Source: Streptomyces odonnellii (GTDB lineage: Bacteria; Actinomycetota; Actinomycetes; Streptomycetales; Streptomycetaceae). From it: a stretch of DNA of 35,740 bases. This document shows, piece after piece, positions 15,714 through 23,189 of the stretch. The stretch lies in the NCBI RefSeq assembly GCF_000981895.1, contig NZ_LATD01000354.1, forward strand, positions 1-35,740, in the 5' to 3' direction. Position numbers and translations under genes: made by a program. The stretch's first letter is position 1; each line of letters opens with the position of its first letter. Under the pieces are notes generated by a model that was not told where the DNA came from, ran no database searches, and worked only from the letters and a program-made list of their open reading frames with translations.

Positions 15714-16556
15714 TCAGTTGGCGAGCCAGCCGAAGGCCTCGGCGCTCGGGCGGTCGCCCGGCTTGTACTCCAGGCCGATCCAGCCGGCGTAACCGGCCTT
15801 CCGCAGCCGCCCGATGAGATCGTCCAGCGGCAGCGCACCGGTGCCCGGAGCACCACGGCCCGGGTTGTCCGCGATCTGTACGTGGCCGGTCCTGTCGGCG
15901 TACCGGTCGATGACCCCGGGCAGGTCCTCCCCGTTCATCGACAGGTGGTAGAGATCGAGCAGGAACGCGGCGTTGCCGAGCCCCGTGGCCTCGTTGACCC
16001 GGTCGACGACCTCGATCGCGGACTCGGCGCTCACCAGCGGATAGCGCGGGGACTCCGGCTTGTTGAGCGTCTCGATGAGCAGGGTCGCCCCGGTCTCGTG
16101 GGCCGCGCGGGCGGCCAGCACGAGATTGTCCAGGGCGAGGGCGTCCTGGACGTCCGGGGCGACACCCTCGACGCGATTGCCGTACAGCGCGTTGAGCGCG
16201 CGGCAACCCACGGAGTCGGCGAAGCCGGCCGCGACCTCGACATTGGCGCGGAACCGCTCGGATTCCTCACCGGGCACGGAGAGCGCGCCGCGGTCGGGCC
16301 CCGGAAGCTGTCCGGCGTAGAAGTTCAGCCCCACGAGCTGGGTGCCCGCGTCGTCGAGCGCGTTCTTGAGGGCGGTCAGCTCGGCCCCCGGCGGGGTGGG
16401 GGTGTCGATCCAGGGCCACCACAGCTCCACCGCGCCGAAGCCCGCCGCCGCGGCGGCCGCGGGGCGCTCCAGCAGGGGAAGCTCGGTGAAGAGGATGGAC
16501 AGGTTCACATCGAAGCGCTGCTCGGTGCCGCGCCCGTTCGTGGAGAGAGGGGCCAT
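15714..16556 (-). CDS. hyi: Hydroxypyruvate isomerase
   Basis: A 280-residue TIM-barrel protein of the AP-endonuclease-2/Hyi group that interconverts hydroxypyruvate and tartronate semialdehyde. Seen: N-terminal strand FDVNLSILFTELPLLERP, VGLNFYAGQLPGPDRG, metal-ligand region TLLIETLN (about 145) and DLYHLSMNGED (about 180), HVQIADNPGRGAPGTG (about 210-225) and the final GLEYKP glutamate. The ATG at 16556 gives family length; its ribosome site is weak (GGAG 13 bases upstream). A 15-bp palindrome like that at gcl lies 18 bp upstream of the start, inside the leader or promoter. First gene of the hyi-glxR operon. Confidence 0.94.
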   Translation of the reverse strand: MAPLSTNGRGTEQRFDVNLSILFTELPLLERPAAAAAAGFGAVELWWPWIDTPTPPGAELTALKNALDDAGTQLVGLNFYAGQLPGPDRGALSVPGEESERFRANVEVAAGFADSVGCRALNALYGNRVEGVAPDVQDALALDNLVLAARAAHETGATLLIETLNKPESPRYPLVSAESAIEVVDRVNEATGLGNAAFLLDLYHLSMNGEDLPGVIDRYADRTGHVQIADNPGRGAPGTGALPLDDLIGRLRKAGYAGWIGLEYKPGDRPSAEAFGWLAN

Positions 16557-16573
16557 GAGGAGTCAGGCGCTCC

Positions 16574-16588
16574 TTCCGTATTGCGGAA
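16574..16588 (-). promoter_or_regulatory. hyi operator palindrome
   Basis: TTCCGTATTGCGGAA; on the minus strand TTCCGCAATACGGAA, identical to the gcl site except for the central base. The inverted repeat extends to CTTCCG...CGGAAG (16573-16589). Position directly upstream of hyi fits a repressor site. Confidence 0.75.
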
Positions 16589-16899
16589 GTCATCTTCTGC
16601 TTGATGGAAAGCCTGCCCGTGGGGCTCCTGGGCTGTCAAGAGGTGACGGGGGAAGACGGCGGAAATCCGGGGCTGCGCGGCGCCCCCTCCGCGCGGTGGG
16701 CGGCCCGGCGCAACGAACCGCCGCCGAACGGCCCCATGACGTCGCATTCTTGCGTCCGCGCGCAACATCCGCGGCTTGAGCGCCGTCTCGTCCGGTTCCT
16801 ATCGTTGAGGCATCCCGTTTTCGGTCCGGCATCCCGCCGTAGCCCGTCGCGTTCCCCCGTCGTGTTCACGTCGCGTTCCCGTCGGCGAGAGGAAACCCC
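16589..16899. other. Divergent intergenic region, no gene seen
   Basis: Between hyi and the DDAH gene. No frame shows family similarity. Near 16845-16885 a CGTCGCGTTCCC-type unit recurs three times imperfectly just before the DDAH ribosome site (GAGAGGA at 16887-16893). Confidence 0.5.
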
Positions 16900-17712
16900 G
16901 TGCCGCCCGTCCGCGTGCCCCGGCCCCGGCGCTATCTCACCTGCGAACCCCGCCACTTCGCCGTCAGTTACGCCATCAACCCCTGGATGCGCCTGGACGA
17001 GCCCGTCGACACCGCCCTCGCGCACGCCCAGTGGGAGTCGCTCGTACGCGCCTACCGCGGCCTCGGCCATACGGTCGAGTCGGTGCAGCCCATCGTGGGA
17101 CTGCCCGACATGGTGTTCGCGGCCAATGCCGCGCTCGTCCTGGAAGGCAAGGTCTTCGGCTCCCGTTTCCACGCGGCGCAACGCCAGCCCGAAGCCGGCG
17201 TGTACGCGGCGTGGTTCAAGGAGGCGGGATACGAGACGCACACCCCCGACGCGGTGTGCGAGGGCGAGGGGGACTTCGTACCGGTCGGCGGACTCGTCCT
17301 GGCCGGCACCGGCTTCCGTACGACCCCCGCGGCGCACCAGGAGGCCCAGGAGTTCTTCGGGGTGCCGACGGTCGGGCTGCGGCTCGTGGACCCGTACTTC
17401 TACCACCTGGACACCGCCCTGTTCGCCCTGGACGACGAGAACGTCGCGTACTACCCCGGGGCGTTCTCGCCCGGGAGCCGCGGTGTCCTGGAGCGGCTCT
17501 TCCCGCGGGCTCTGATCGCGAGCCGGGAGGACGCGATGGCCTTCGGGCTGAACTCCGTCTCCGACGGGCGCCATGTGGTCGTCGCGCCCGAGGCGGTGGG
17601 GCTCATCGGGCAGCTCGCCCGGGACGGGTACGTACCCGTGCCCGTCGATCTGTCGGAGTTCCACAAGGCGGGCGGCGGGGCGAAGTGCTGCACCCAGGAG
17701 ATCCGGGGCTGA
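16900..17712 (+). CDS. ddaH: Dimethylargininase (DDAH)-type amidino hydrolase
   Basis: A 270-residue member of the guanidino-modifying (pentein) superfamily, expected to hydrolyse N-omega-methylated arginine to citrulline and methylamine. Seen: VGLPDMVFAANAAL (about 66-79), EGEGDF (121-126), the catalytic histidine in PYFYHLDTAL (His169), LNSVSDG (218-223) and the C-terminal nucleophile in GGAKCCTQEIRG (Cys263/264). GTG at 16900 is supported by GAGAGGA upstream. It stands alone between hyi and the thiamine-binding-like gene. A citrullinase or arginine deiminase activity cannot be excluded without assays. The pathway context (nitrogen recovery) fits its neighbours. Confidence 0.88.
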   Translation: MPPVRVPRPRRYLTCEPRHFAVSYAINPWMRLDEPVDTALAHAQWESLVRAYRGLGHTVESVQPIVGLPDMVFAANAALVLEGKVFGSRFHAAQRQPEAGVYAAWFKEAGYETHTPDAVCEGEGDFVPVGGLVLAGTGFRTTPAAHQEAQEFFGVPTVGLRLVDPYFYHLDTALFALDDENVAYYPGAFSPGSRGVLERLFPRALIASREDAMAFGLNSVSDGRHVVVAPEAVGLIGQLARDGYVPVPVDLSEFHKAGGGAKCCTQEIRG

Positions 17713-17891
17713 TGACGGGGCGGCCGGTCGTGGACGGCCGGCCGTCGGCAGTCCACGGCCCGCCGTCCAGGACGGACGGCCGCCGGCAGTCGGTCGTGGA
17801 CGGTCGGTCCCGGTGGGTCACGGCCGGCCGAAGCGCGTTTCCCTTCGGTTAGGGTCGTCCTCGACCCGGGGCGCGGCGCGATGGAGGCACA
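17713..17891. other. Spacer with nested GC hairpins
   Basis: Repeated CGGCCGGCCGTC- and CGTGGAC/GTCCACG-type segments can form several overlapping stems after the DDAH stop; probably a terminator region. No gene. Confidence 0.45.
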
Positions 17892-18209
17892 GTGCGACTG
17901 AGAGTCGAGTTCACGACCGAACCGTTCGACCTCGACGAGGCGCCCGCGCACGCGGTGGTGGCCCGTGAGGTGGTCATGGGGGCCGCGCTGGACTCCGTCG
18001 ACGTGGGGCCCTTCGGCAATACGGCGGAGGGCGGCGCCGAGGCCGTACTGAACACCGTGGACACCTTGCTGCGGCGGTCGCTGGCGGCCGGGGCGACGCG
18101 GGTGTCGCTCCAGGTCAATGTGATCGAAACCGGCGAGACAGCCGGGGCCGGGGGCGCCGAGCCCGGCGAGCGCGGCGAGTCAGGCGTGAGTGCGGGGGAC
18201 GGACGATGA
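17892..18209 (+). CDS. Thiamine-binding-like (DUF77/MTH1187-type) protein
   Basis: A 105-residue protein. The first 80 residues (VRLRVEFTTEPFDLDE to TRVSLQVNVIE) show the alternating strand-helix pattern of the small ferredoxin-like YkoF/MTH1187 thiamine-binding family, including VGPFGNTAEGG. The last 25 residues are low-complexity Gly/Glu/Ala. GTG at 17892 follows GGAGG by four bases. The stop overlaps the next start in ATGA, so it is translated with the regulator at 18206. Since Gcl and PoxB use thiamine diphosphate a cofactor link is conceivable, but this is inference only. Confidence 0.7.
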   Translation: MRLRVEFTTEPFDLDEAPAHAVVAREVVMGAALDSVDVGPFGNTAEGGAEAVLNTVDTLLRRSLAAGATRVSLQVNVIETGETAGAGGAEPGERGESGVSAGDGR

Positions 18210-18604
18210 GCGGGCCGCCGGACCATCCCTTTGTGACGGCCGTCAAGCCGCTGGTCGACGCCATCGGCGGGGAACTGATCGCGCCGCACGAGGCCCGGCC
18301 CGACGATGTCTTGCTCGCCTGGGAGGGCGAGAACGTCCTCGCCGTACGGCTGCCGCAGCTCTCGGAGTCCCTGGACCACATCCTGGCCGGTCTTGAGCGC
18401 CGGCACGGCATGCCCCTCGCGGAACTGGACCGCAGGACCAAGCAGTCGGTCGTACGGATACTGGAGGCGCGCGGCGCCTTCTCGATGCGGCATGGTGTGG
18501 AGACGGTGGCGAGCGCCCTCGGGGTCAGCCGCTTCACCGTCTACAACTACCTCAACCGCGAGAACGCGGCGAGCGCGGCGAAGGGCGAGCAGCCGCCGGC
18601 CTGA
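18206..18604 (+). CDS. YheO/DauR-type helix-turn-helix regulator
   Basis: A 132-residue protein. The N-terminal part (about 1-70) is a reduced PAS-like sensor region; residues about 78-118 form a HTH_22-type DNA-binding domain with KQSVVRILEARGAFSMRHG, then VETVASALGVSRFTVYNYL. Translationally coupled to the preceding gene and 100 bp ahead of the urate operon on the same strand. It is a candidate regulator of the urate operon, whose promoter carries a 15-bp palindrome, though a separate AllR-type regulator may also act. Confidence 0.78.
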   Translation: MSGPPDHPFVTAVKPLVDAIGGELIAPHEARPDDVLLAWEGENVLAVRLPQLSESLDHILAGLERRHGMPLAELDRRTKQSVVRILEARGAFSMRHGVETVASALGVSRFTVYNYLNRENAASAAKGEQPPA

Positions 18605-18628
18605 GGCGGCTCCGCCGTATACGAGATT

Positions 18629-18668
18629 TCAACAAAGTGTTGACGGTCGGGTGCCGAGGGCGTTAGCT
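18629..18668 (+). promoter_or_regulatory. Promoter and operator of the urate operon
   Basis: The palindrome TCAACA-AAG-TGTTGA (18629-18643) overlaps a consensus-like -35 TTGACG (18640-18645), followed 17 bases later by TTAGCT (18663-18668). Transcription would begin about 30 bases before the GTG of uraD. A protein bound at the palindrome would block the -35, so repression is the simplest model. The palindrome differs from the gcl/hyi site. Confidence 0.62.
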
Positions 18669-18704
18669 ATGCGCAGCCCGCCCAGCACAGCCACGGAGGC
18701 TCCC

Positions 18705-19316
18705 GTGACGTCGACTCCGACTCCGACACCGGGCCTGGTCCGGTTCAACACCCTCCCCGACAGCGAGTTTCTGGCCCTGCTGCACGAGGTGTGCGCCAGC
18801 AGCGCGTGGGGGAGGAAGCTGCTCGCCCGCCGTCCGTACGCGACCGAGGACGCGCTTCTCGCCGCCGCCGACACCGCGATGGGTGAACTGACCGACACGG
18901 ATCTGGCCGAGGCGATGGCCGGGCATCCGCCGATCGGCCGGCCGGAGCCCGGGGACGCGGTCTCGTCCCGTGAGCAGCGGGGGATGGCCGGCGCGTCCGA
19001 GGCGCTCAGGGCCGAGATGCTCGAACTGAATCTGGCGTACCAGGAGCGGTTCGGACATGTCTTCCTGATCTGTGCCACCGGCGCGACCGGTGAGCAGCTG
19101 CTCGACGCGCTCAGGGAACGGCTGACGCACACGCCGGAGCAGGAGCGTGCCATCGCGCGCACCGAACTCGGCAAGATCAACCGCATCCGGCTGGCCCGTC
19201 TCGTGACGAAGGACCTCGTGACGAAGGACCTCATGGCGGAGGGCCTCGTGACCGAGGACCTTGTGGCGGGGGACCTCGTGGCCCGGGACTTCGCGGCAGA
19301 GGGCGACCACTCATGA
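18705..19316 (+). CDS. uraD: OHCU decarboxylase
   Basis: A 203-residue protein that decarboxylates 2-oxo-4-hydroxy-4-carboxy-5-ureidoimidazoline to (S)-allantoin, the last step of urate oxidation. Seen: FNTLPDSEFLALLHEVCASSAW-type N-terminus, the catalytic histidine in AGHPPIG (His74) and glutamate in SSREQ (Glu90), and GHVFLICATG (about 115). The family normally ends near KINRIRLARL; here 35 extra residues follow, encoded by seven 15-bp units (19200-19304). GTG at 18705 has GGAGG five bases upstream; ATG at 18669 is an alternative. The stop overlaps uraH (ATGA). Confidence 0.94.
   Translation: MTSTPTPTPGLVRFNTLPDSEFLALLHEVCASSAWGRKLLARRPYATEDALLAAADTAMGELTDTDLAEAMAGHPPIGRPEPGDAVSSREQRGMAGASEALRAEMLELNLAYQERFGHVFLICATGATGEQLLDALRERLTHTPEQERAIARTELGKINRIRLARLVTKDLVTKDLMAEGLVTEDLVAGDLVARDFAAEGDHS
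19200..19304 (+). repeat. Seven 15-bp tandem units in the tail of uraD
   Basis: Units read LVTKD, LVTKD, LMAEG, LVTED, LVAGD, LVARD and FAAEG. The first two are identical at DNA level (CTCGTGACGAAGGAC); the others differ at two or more bases. Seven units fill exactly 105 bp, ending twelve bases before the stop. Confidence 0.95.
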
Positions 19317-19732
19317 GCGCCGGCACCGCGACCACCGCCTCCGTGTCCACTCACATCCTGGACACCAGCGTCGGGCGCCCGGCCGCGGATGTCGCCGTCG
19401 CGCTCGCGGCCCGTACCGGCCCCGACGCGGGCTGGCAGGTGCTCGGCGACTCGCGCACCGACGCCGACGGGCGCTGCAAGGACCTGCCGGCGCTGCCGGA
19501 GGGAACGGCTCAGGTACGTCTCGAATTCGCGACCGGGGAGTATTTCGCCAACGGGATCACCAGCACCAGCGGGAATAAAGCCGAGGAGCAGGGGCGGGAG
19601 ACACCGCGTCGGAGCGACAGCGGTGCTTTCTTCCCCTCGGTGACGGTCACCTTCACCGTCATCGCCGGTGAGCACTATCACGTACCGCTGCTGCTCACCC
19701 CGTTCGGCTATTCCGTATACCGAGGGAGCTAG
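19313..19732 (+). CDS. uraH: 5-hydroxyisourate hydrolase (transthyretin-related)
   Basis: A 139-residue protein that hydrolyses 5-hydroxyisourate to OHCU, between uricase and UraD. Seen: the N-terminal signature VSTHILDTSVGRPA with the active-site histidine (His14), the arginine in DSRTDADGRC, and the obligatory C-terminal tetrapeptide YRGS (136-139). A hydrophilic insertion (TSTSGNKAEEQGRETPRRSD, about 83-102) precedes the FFPSVTVTF strand. The start overlaps the uraD stop; five bases separate its TAG from the uricase ATG, so the genes are co-translated. Confidence 0.95.
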   Translation: MSAGTATTASVSTHILDTSVGRPAADVAVALAARTGPDAGWQVLGDSRTDADGRCKDLPALPEGTAQVRLEFATGEYFANGITSTSGNKAEEQGRETPRRSDSGAFFPSVTVTFTVIAGEHYHVPLLLTPFGYSVYRGS

Positions 19733-19737
19733 CGGAA

Positions 19738-20682
19738 ATGCCCACGATGCTCGGCCAGAACCAGTACGGAAAAGCGGAGACCCGCGTTGTCAGGATCACC
19801 CGGGACGGCCGCACCCACCACATCAAGGACCTGAATGTCTCCGTCGCTCTCCAGGGCGACATGGCGGACGTGCACTATTCCGGTTCCAACGCGCATGTGC
19901 TGCCGACCGACACCACCAAGAACACGGTGTACGCGTTCGCCAAGGAGCACGGAATAGAGTCGGCCGAGCAGTTCGGCATGCGTCTCGCCCGGCATTTCGT
20001 CACCAGCCAGGAGCCGATCCACCAGGCGCGCATACGGATCGAGGAGTACGCCTGGGACCGCATCGCCGCCGTGGACGGACCTTCGCATGAAGCGGACAGA
20101 CCTTCGCGCGAAGCGGCCTCCGGCGCGTCGGCGCACTCCTTCGTCCGTACGGGCCAGGAGACCCGCGTCACCCAGATCACCTTCGACGGCGAGACCTGGG
20201 AGGTGATGTCCGGCCTCAAGGATCTGACCGTGATGAATTCGACGGACTCCGAGTTCTGGGGCTTCGTCAAGGACAAATACACCACGCTCCGCGAGGCGTA
20301 CGACCGTATTCTCGCCACCGAGGTCTCCGCGAGATGGCGCTACCACTGGTCGGGCGACGACGAACCGATGCCGGACTGGGACGATTCGTACGACCGGACG
20401 AAGCGGCATATCCTCCGGGCCTTCGCCGAGACCTATTCGCTCTCGCTCCAGCAGACCCTTTACCAGATGGGCTCGCGCGTCATCGAGAACCGCGGGGAGA
20501 TCGACGAGATCCGTTTCTCCCTGCCGAACAAGCACCACTTCCTGGTCGATCTGGCGCCCTTCGGGCTGAAGAACGACAACGAGGTCTATTTCGCGGCCGA
20601 CCGTCCCTACGGTCTGATAGAGGCGACCGTCCTGCGCGACGGAGCCGAGCCGCGCATTCCGCTCGACCTCACCCGTCTCTGA
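19738..20682 (+). CDS. pucL: Urate oxidase (factor-independent urate hydroxylase)
   Basis: A 314-residue T-fold enzyme that oxidises urate to 5-hydroxyisourate and H2O2 without cofactor. Seen: the catalytic lysine near the N-terminus (YGKAETRV, Lys12), the threonine in LPTDTTKNTVYAFA (about Thr60), the second repeat LTVMNSTDSEFWGF and the signature RFSLPNKHHFLVDL (about 260-275). Residues 114-127 hold a duplicated seven-residue unit (GPSHEAD/RPSREAA) not needed for the fold. AGGGAG inside the end of uraH provides the ribosome site. Third gene of the urate operon. Confidence 0.96.
   Translation: MPTMLGQNQYGKAETRVVRITRDGRTHHIKDLNVSVALQGDMADVHYSGSNAHVLPTDTTKNTVYAFAKEHGIESAEQFGMRLARHFVTSQEPIHQARIRIEEYAWDRIAAVDGPSHEADRPSREAASGASAHSFVRTGQETRVTQITFDGETWEVMSGLKDLTVMNSTDSEFWGFVKDKYTTLREAYDRILATEVSARWRYHWSGDDEPMPDWDDSYDRTKRHILRAFAETYSLSLQQTLYQMGSRVIENRGEIDEIRFSLPNKHHFLVDLAPFGLKNDNEVYFAADRPYGLIEATVLRDGAEPRIPLDLTRL
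20078..20119 (+). repeat. In-frame 21-bp tandem duplication inside uricase
   Basis: GACCTTCGCATGAAGCGGACA and its copy GACCTTCGCGCGAAGCGGCCT lie back to back, adding seven residues in the loop between the two halves of the T-fold tandem. Confidence 0.85.
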
Positions 20683-20763
20683 GCCCGGCCCCGAGCCCAT
20701 CTTCGAGCCCGGCTCCGAGGCTCCGAGCCGGCACCGTCTCTGAAGTCAGGGAGAGGAACCGCC

Positions 20764-22140
20764 ATGGCGGCTTCGCGCATCGTCATCGAGAACTGCGCCA
20801 TCGCGACCGTGGACGCCCACGACACCGAGTACGCCTCGGGGCATGTGGTCGTCGCGGGCAACCGGATCGAGTCCGTCGGCCCCGGCAGGGCTCCGGCCGG
20901 CCTGGACGGTGTGGCACGCCGTATCGACGGCACCGGCCATCTCGTCACCCCCGGCCTGGTCAACACGCACCACCACTTCTACCAGTGGATCACCCGCGGC
21001 CTCGCCACCGACCACAATCTCTTCGACTGGCTGGTCGCGCTCTATCCGGTCTGGGCTCGGATCGACGAGCCGATGGTACGGGCGGCCGCGCGCGGCTCAC
21101 TCGCGATGATGGCCCGCGGCGGGGTCACCACCGCCATGGACCACCACTATGTCTACCCGCGCGGTACGGGCGACCTGTCGGGCGCGATCATCGGGGCCGC
21201 GGCCGAGACAGGCGTACGGTTCACCCTCGCCCGCGGCTCCATGGACCGCGGCCGGTCCGACGGCGGACTGCCCCCGGACTTCGCCGTCGAGACCCTCGAC
21301 GGCGCGCTCGCCGCCACCGAGGAGACGGTCGACCGCCACCACGACAGCGCCTTCGACGCGATGACCCAGATCGCGGTCGCGCCCTGCTCGCCGTTCTCCG
21401 TCTCCACCGAACTGCTCAGGGAAGGCGCGGAGCTGGCGCGCCGCAAGGGGGTGCGGCTGCACACGCACGGCAGTGAGACCGTGGAGGAGGAGCAGTTCTG
21501 CAAGGAGCGGTTCGGAATGGGCCCGACCGACTACTTCGAGTCGGCCGGCTGGCTCGGCTCCGATGTGTGGATGGCCCACTGCGTCCATATGAACGACGCC
21601 GACATCGCCGCGTTCGCCCGTACCGGTACGGGAGTCGCGCACTGTCCGTCCTCCAACGCCCGGCTCGCGGCCGGGATCGCCCGGGTCCCGGACATGCTCG
21701 CGGCGGGCGTCCCGGTCGGCCTCGGGGTCGACGGCACGGCCTCCAACGAGTCCGGCGAACTCCACACCGAGCTGCGCAACGCCCTGCTCATCAACCGTCT
21801 CGGTGCACGCGGCGAAGCCGCCCTGAACGCCCGTCAGGCACTGCGCCTCGGTACGTACGGCGGCGCCCAGGTCCTGGGCCGCGCCGGGCAGATCGGCTCG
21901 ATCGAGCCGGGCAAGCTGGCCGACCTGGTGCTCTGGAAGCTGGACACCCTCGCCCATGCCTCGATCGCGGACCCGGTGGCGGCGCTGGTCCTCGGTGCCG
22001 CCGCGCCTGTCACGCTCTCCCTGGTCGATGGGCGGACGGTGGTCGAGGACGGGCGTCTGACCAGGGTGGACGAGGACGAGGTGGCCCGCTCCACCCGCGT
22101 GGAGGCGCGGCGGCTCGCGCGGATCGCCGCGGAGTCCTGA
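20764..22140 (+). CDS. 8-oxoguanine deaminase
   Basis: A 458-residue amidohydrolase of the SsnA/8-oxoguanine deaminase group (related to guanine and chlorohydrolase types), expected to convert 8-oxoguanine directly to urate and ammonia. Seen: metal ligands in NTHHHFYQW (His69, His71), HTHGSET (about 236), WMAHCVHMNDADI (about 272) and GVDGTASNES (about 322), and C-terminal GSIEPGKLADLVLW. ATG at 20764 follows GAGAGGA. It lies 81 bp after uricase in the same direction, so the operon contains both production and oxidation of urate. A guanine or other aminopurine substrate remains possible. Confidence 0.88.
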   Translation: MAASRIVIENCAIATVDAHDTEYASGHVVVAGNRIESVGPGRAPAGLDGVARRIDGTGHLVTPGLVNTHHHFYQWITRGLATDHNLFDWLVALYPVWARIDEPMVRAAARGSLAMMARGGVTTAMDHHYVYPRGTGDLSGAIIGAAAETGVRFTLARGSMDRGRSDGGLPPDFAVETLDGALAATEETVDRHHDSAFDAMTQIAVAPCSPFSVSTELLREGAELARRKGVRLHTHGSETVEEEQFCKERFGMGPTDYFESAGWLGSDVWMAHCVHMNDADIAAFARTGTGVAHCPSSNARLAAGIARVPDMLAAGVPVGLGVDGTASNESGELHTELRNALLINRLGARGEAALNARQALRLGTYGGAQVLGRAGQIGSIEPGKLADLVLWKLDTLAHASIADPVAALVLGAAAPVTLSLVDGRTVVEDGRLTRVDEDEVARSTRVEARRLARIAAES

Positions 22141-22160
22141 ACCTGTCCCGCGACCACCTG

Positions 22161-22190
22161 GGCCGGCGCGGGAAGGATCCCGCGCCGGCC
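22161..22190. terminator. Bidirectional terminator hairpin
   Basis: GGCCGGCGCGGG (22161-22172) pairs perfectly with CCCGCGCCGGCC (22179-22190) around a 6-base loop, between the convergent deaminase and chitosanase stops. Confidence 0.85.
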
Positions 22191-22197
22191 GGTCGGC

Positions 22198-23043
22198 TCA
22201 GCCGATGTGGAAGCTGTCGCCGTAGACCTTCCAGTCCAGCGGCGGATCCAGGTTCAGATTGCCCTTGTTGAGGAACACCCGCTGCGCGGTGTCCACCCTG
22301 CTGGTGTCCTCGTGCGCCTCCTCCTGCTTCATCGCCCAGACCCGGGCGTCGAGGAAGGCGTGCAGATACCGCCGCTCGTCGCCTCCCTGGGCCGGGGGCT
22401 TCGCCTTGGCCAGGGCGCGCTTGCGGATACTGCTGAAGCTGGTGCTGTCGCCGCCGTCGCCGTGCATCACGATGGCGTCGTAGTACGTGAACTGCCCGAG
22501 CGTGCCGAGCCCGTCCTGCTTGCCGCGGTTCACGGCCGGGTTGAAGTAGACCCGGTCGCGTTCGTCGTTCTGCGCCGTCTTGAACGCGGAGTCCTTGGCG
22601 GCCTGCTTCCAGGCCGAGGTGAAGCCCGGGTCCAGACCCTGGTGCGAGTCCGTGCCGTCGACCTTGCGCAGCGCGGGCAGATACGAGGCGAGCGGGTTGC
22701 CCGGCTTGCGGCTGGTGTACAGCTCGACGAGGTCCAGCATGTCGCCCGTACCGGAACAGAATCCGATGATTCCGGCGGTGTAGCCGCGGCCGTCGCCGAT
22801 GTCCTCGATGTAGCCGTACTGGGCCTTCCAGTCCAGCGAGGAGTTCTCCGCGCTGGAGACGAGCTGCATGGCGATCTCCTTCTTCGCCGGGTCGTCGAGT
22901 CCCGCCGCCGCGGCGGGGGCGGCAGGCGCGAGGGCGGTGGCGGCGGCCGGGTTCGGCGCCGCGTTCGCCAGGGTGGTGGCGGTGACGGGAAGAGCGACGA
23001 GCGTCAGTGCGAGCAGGACAGTGCGTATGTGGGGGGTGGGCAC
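22198..23043 (-). CDS. csn: Chitosanase, glycoside hydrolase family 46 (first paralogue)
   Basis: A 281-residue secreted endo-chitosanase. The signal peptide (HIRTVLLALTLVALPV, ending near ANAAP at about residue 30) is followed by an Ala/Pro-rich spacer and the GH46 domain from LDDPAKKEIAM. Catalytic residues are visible with the spacing known from Streptomyces N174 CsnN174: Glu66 (SSAENSS), Asp84 (EDIGDGRGYTAG) and Thr89. GTG at 23043 is preferred because GGAGG precedes it by five bases; ATG at 23055 would add four residues and also has a usable AGGA. A CsnR-like palindrome lies 40 bp upstream. Second of two tandem chitosanase genes. Confidence 0.95.
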   Translation of the reverse strand: MPTPHIRTVLLALTLVALPVTATTLANAAPNPAAATALAPAAPAAAAGLDDPAKKEIAMQLVSSAENSSLDWKAQYGYIEDIGDGRGYTAGIIGFCSGTGDMLDLVELYTSRKPGNPLASYLPALRKVDGTDSHQGLDPGFTSAWKQAAKDSAFKTAQNDERDRVYFNPAVNRGKQDGLGTLGQFTYYDAIVMHGDGGDSTSFSSIRKRALAKAKPPAQGGDERRYLHAFLDARVWAMKQEEAHEDTSRVDTAQRVFLNKGNLNLDPPLDWKVYGDSFHIG

Positions 23044-23082
23044 CCTGACCTCCATGGGGAGAGTTCCTGGTTGCGCTATCTG

Positions 23083-23099
23083 TTAGGAAGCTTTCCTAC
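23083..23099 (-). promoter_or_regulatory. CsnR-box-like palindrome
   Basis: TTAGGAAGCTTTCCTAC contains the perfect arms TAGGAA and TTCCTA around a 3-base centre. In Streptomyces the ROK-family repressor CsnR controls the chitosanase gene csnA through a palindrome of this kind (TTAGGAAA/TTTCCTAA type). The site precedes only the gene at 22198; none is seen upstream of 24002. csnR itself is not in the window. Confidence 0.75.
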
Positions 23100-23189
23100 C
23101 AAAGGCGAGGGGTGCCGTATACCCGGTCGGGTGTGAAGAGGGCGTGAGGGCCGGACAGTTGACTACAAGTCGACCGCTCCGGTGAGGTG

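Noticed and set aside
18306..18704. Upstream extension of uraD through the regulator gene
   Set aside because: The frame is out of phase with the regulator and encodes Arg/Ser-rich sequence; GTG at 18705 with GGAGG fits the family length.
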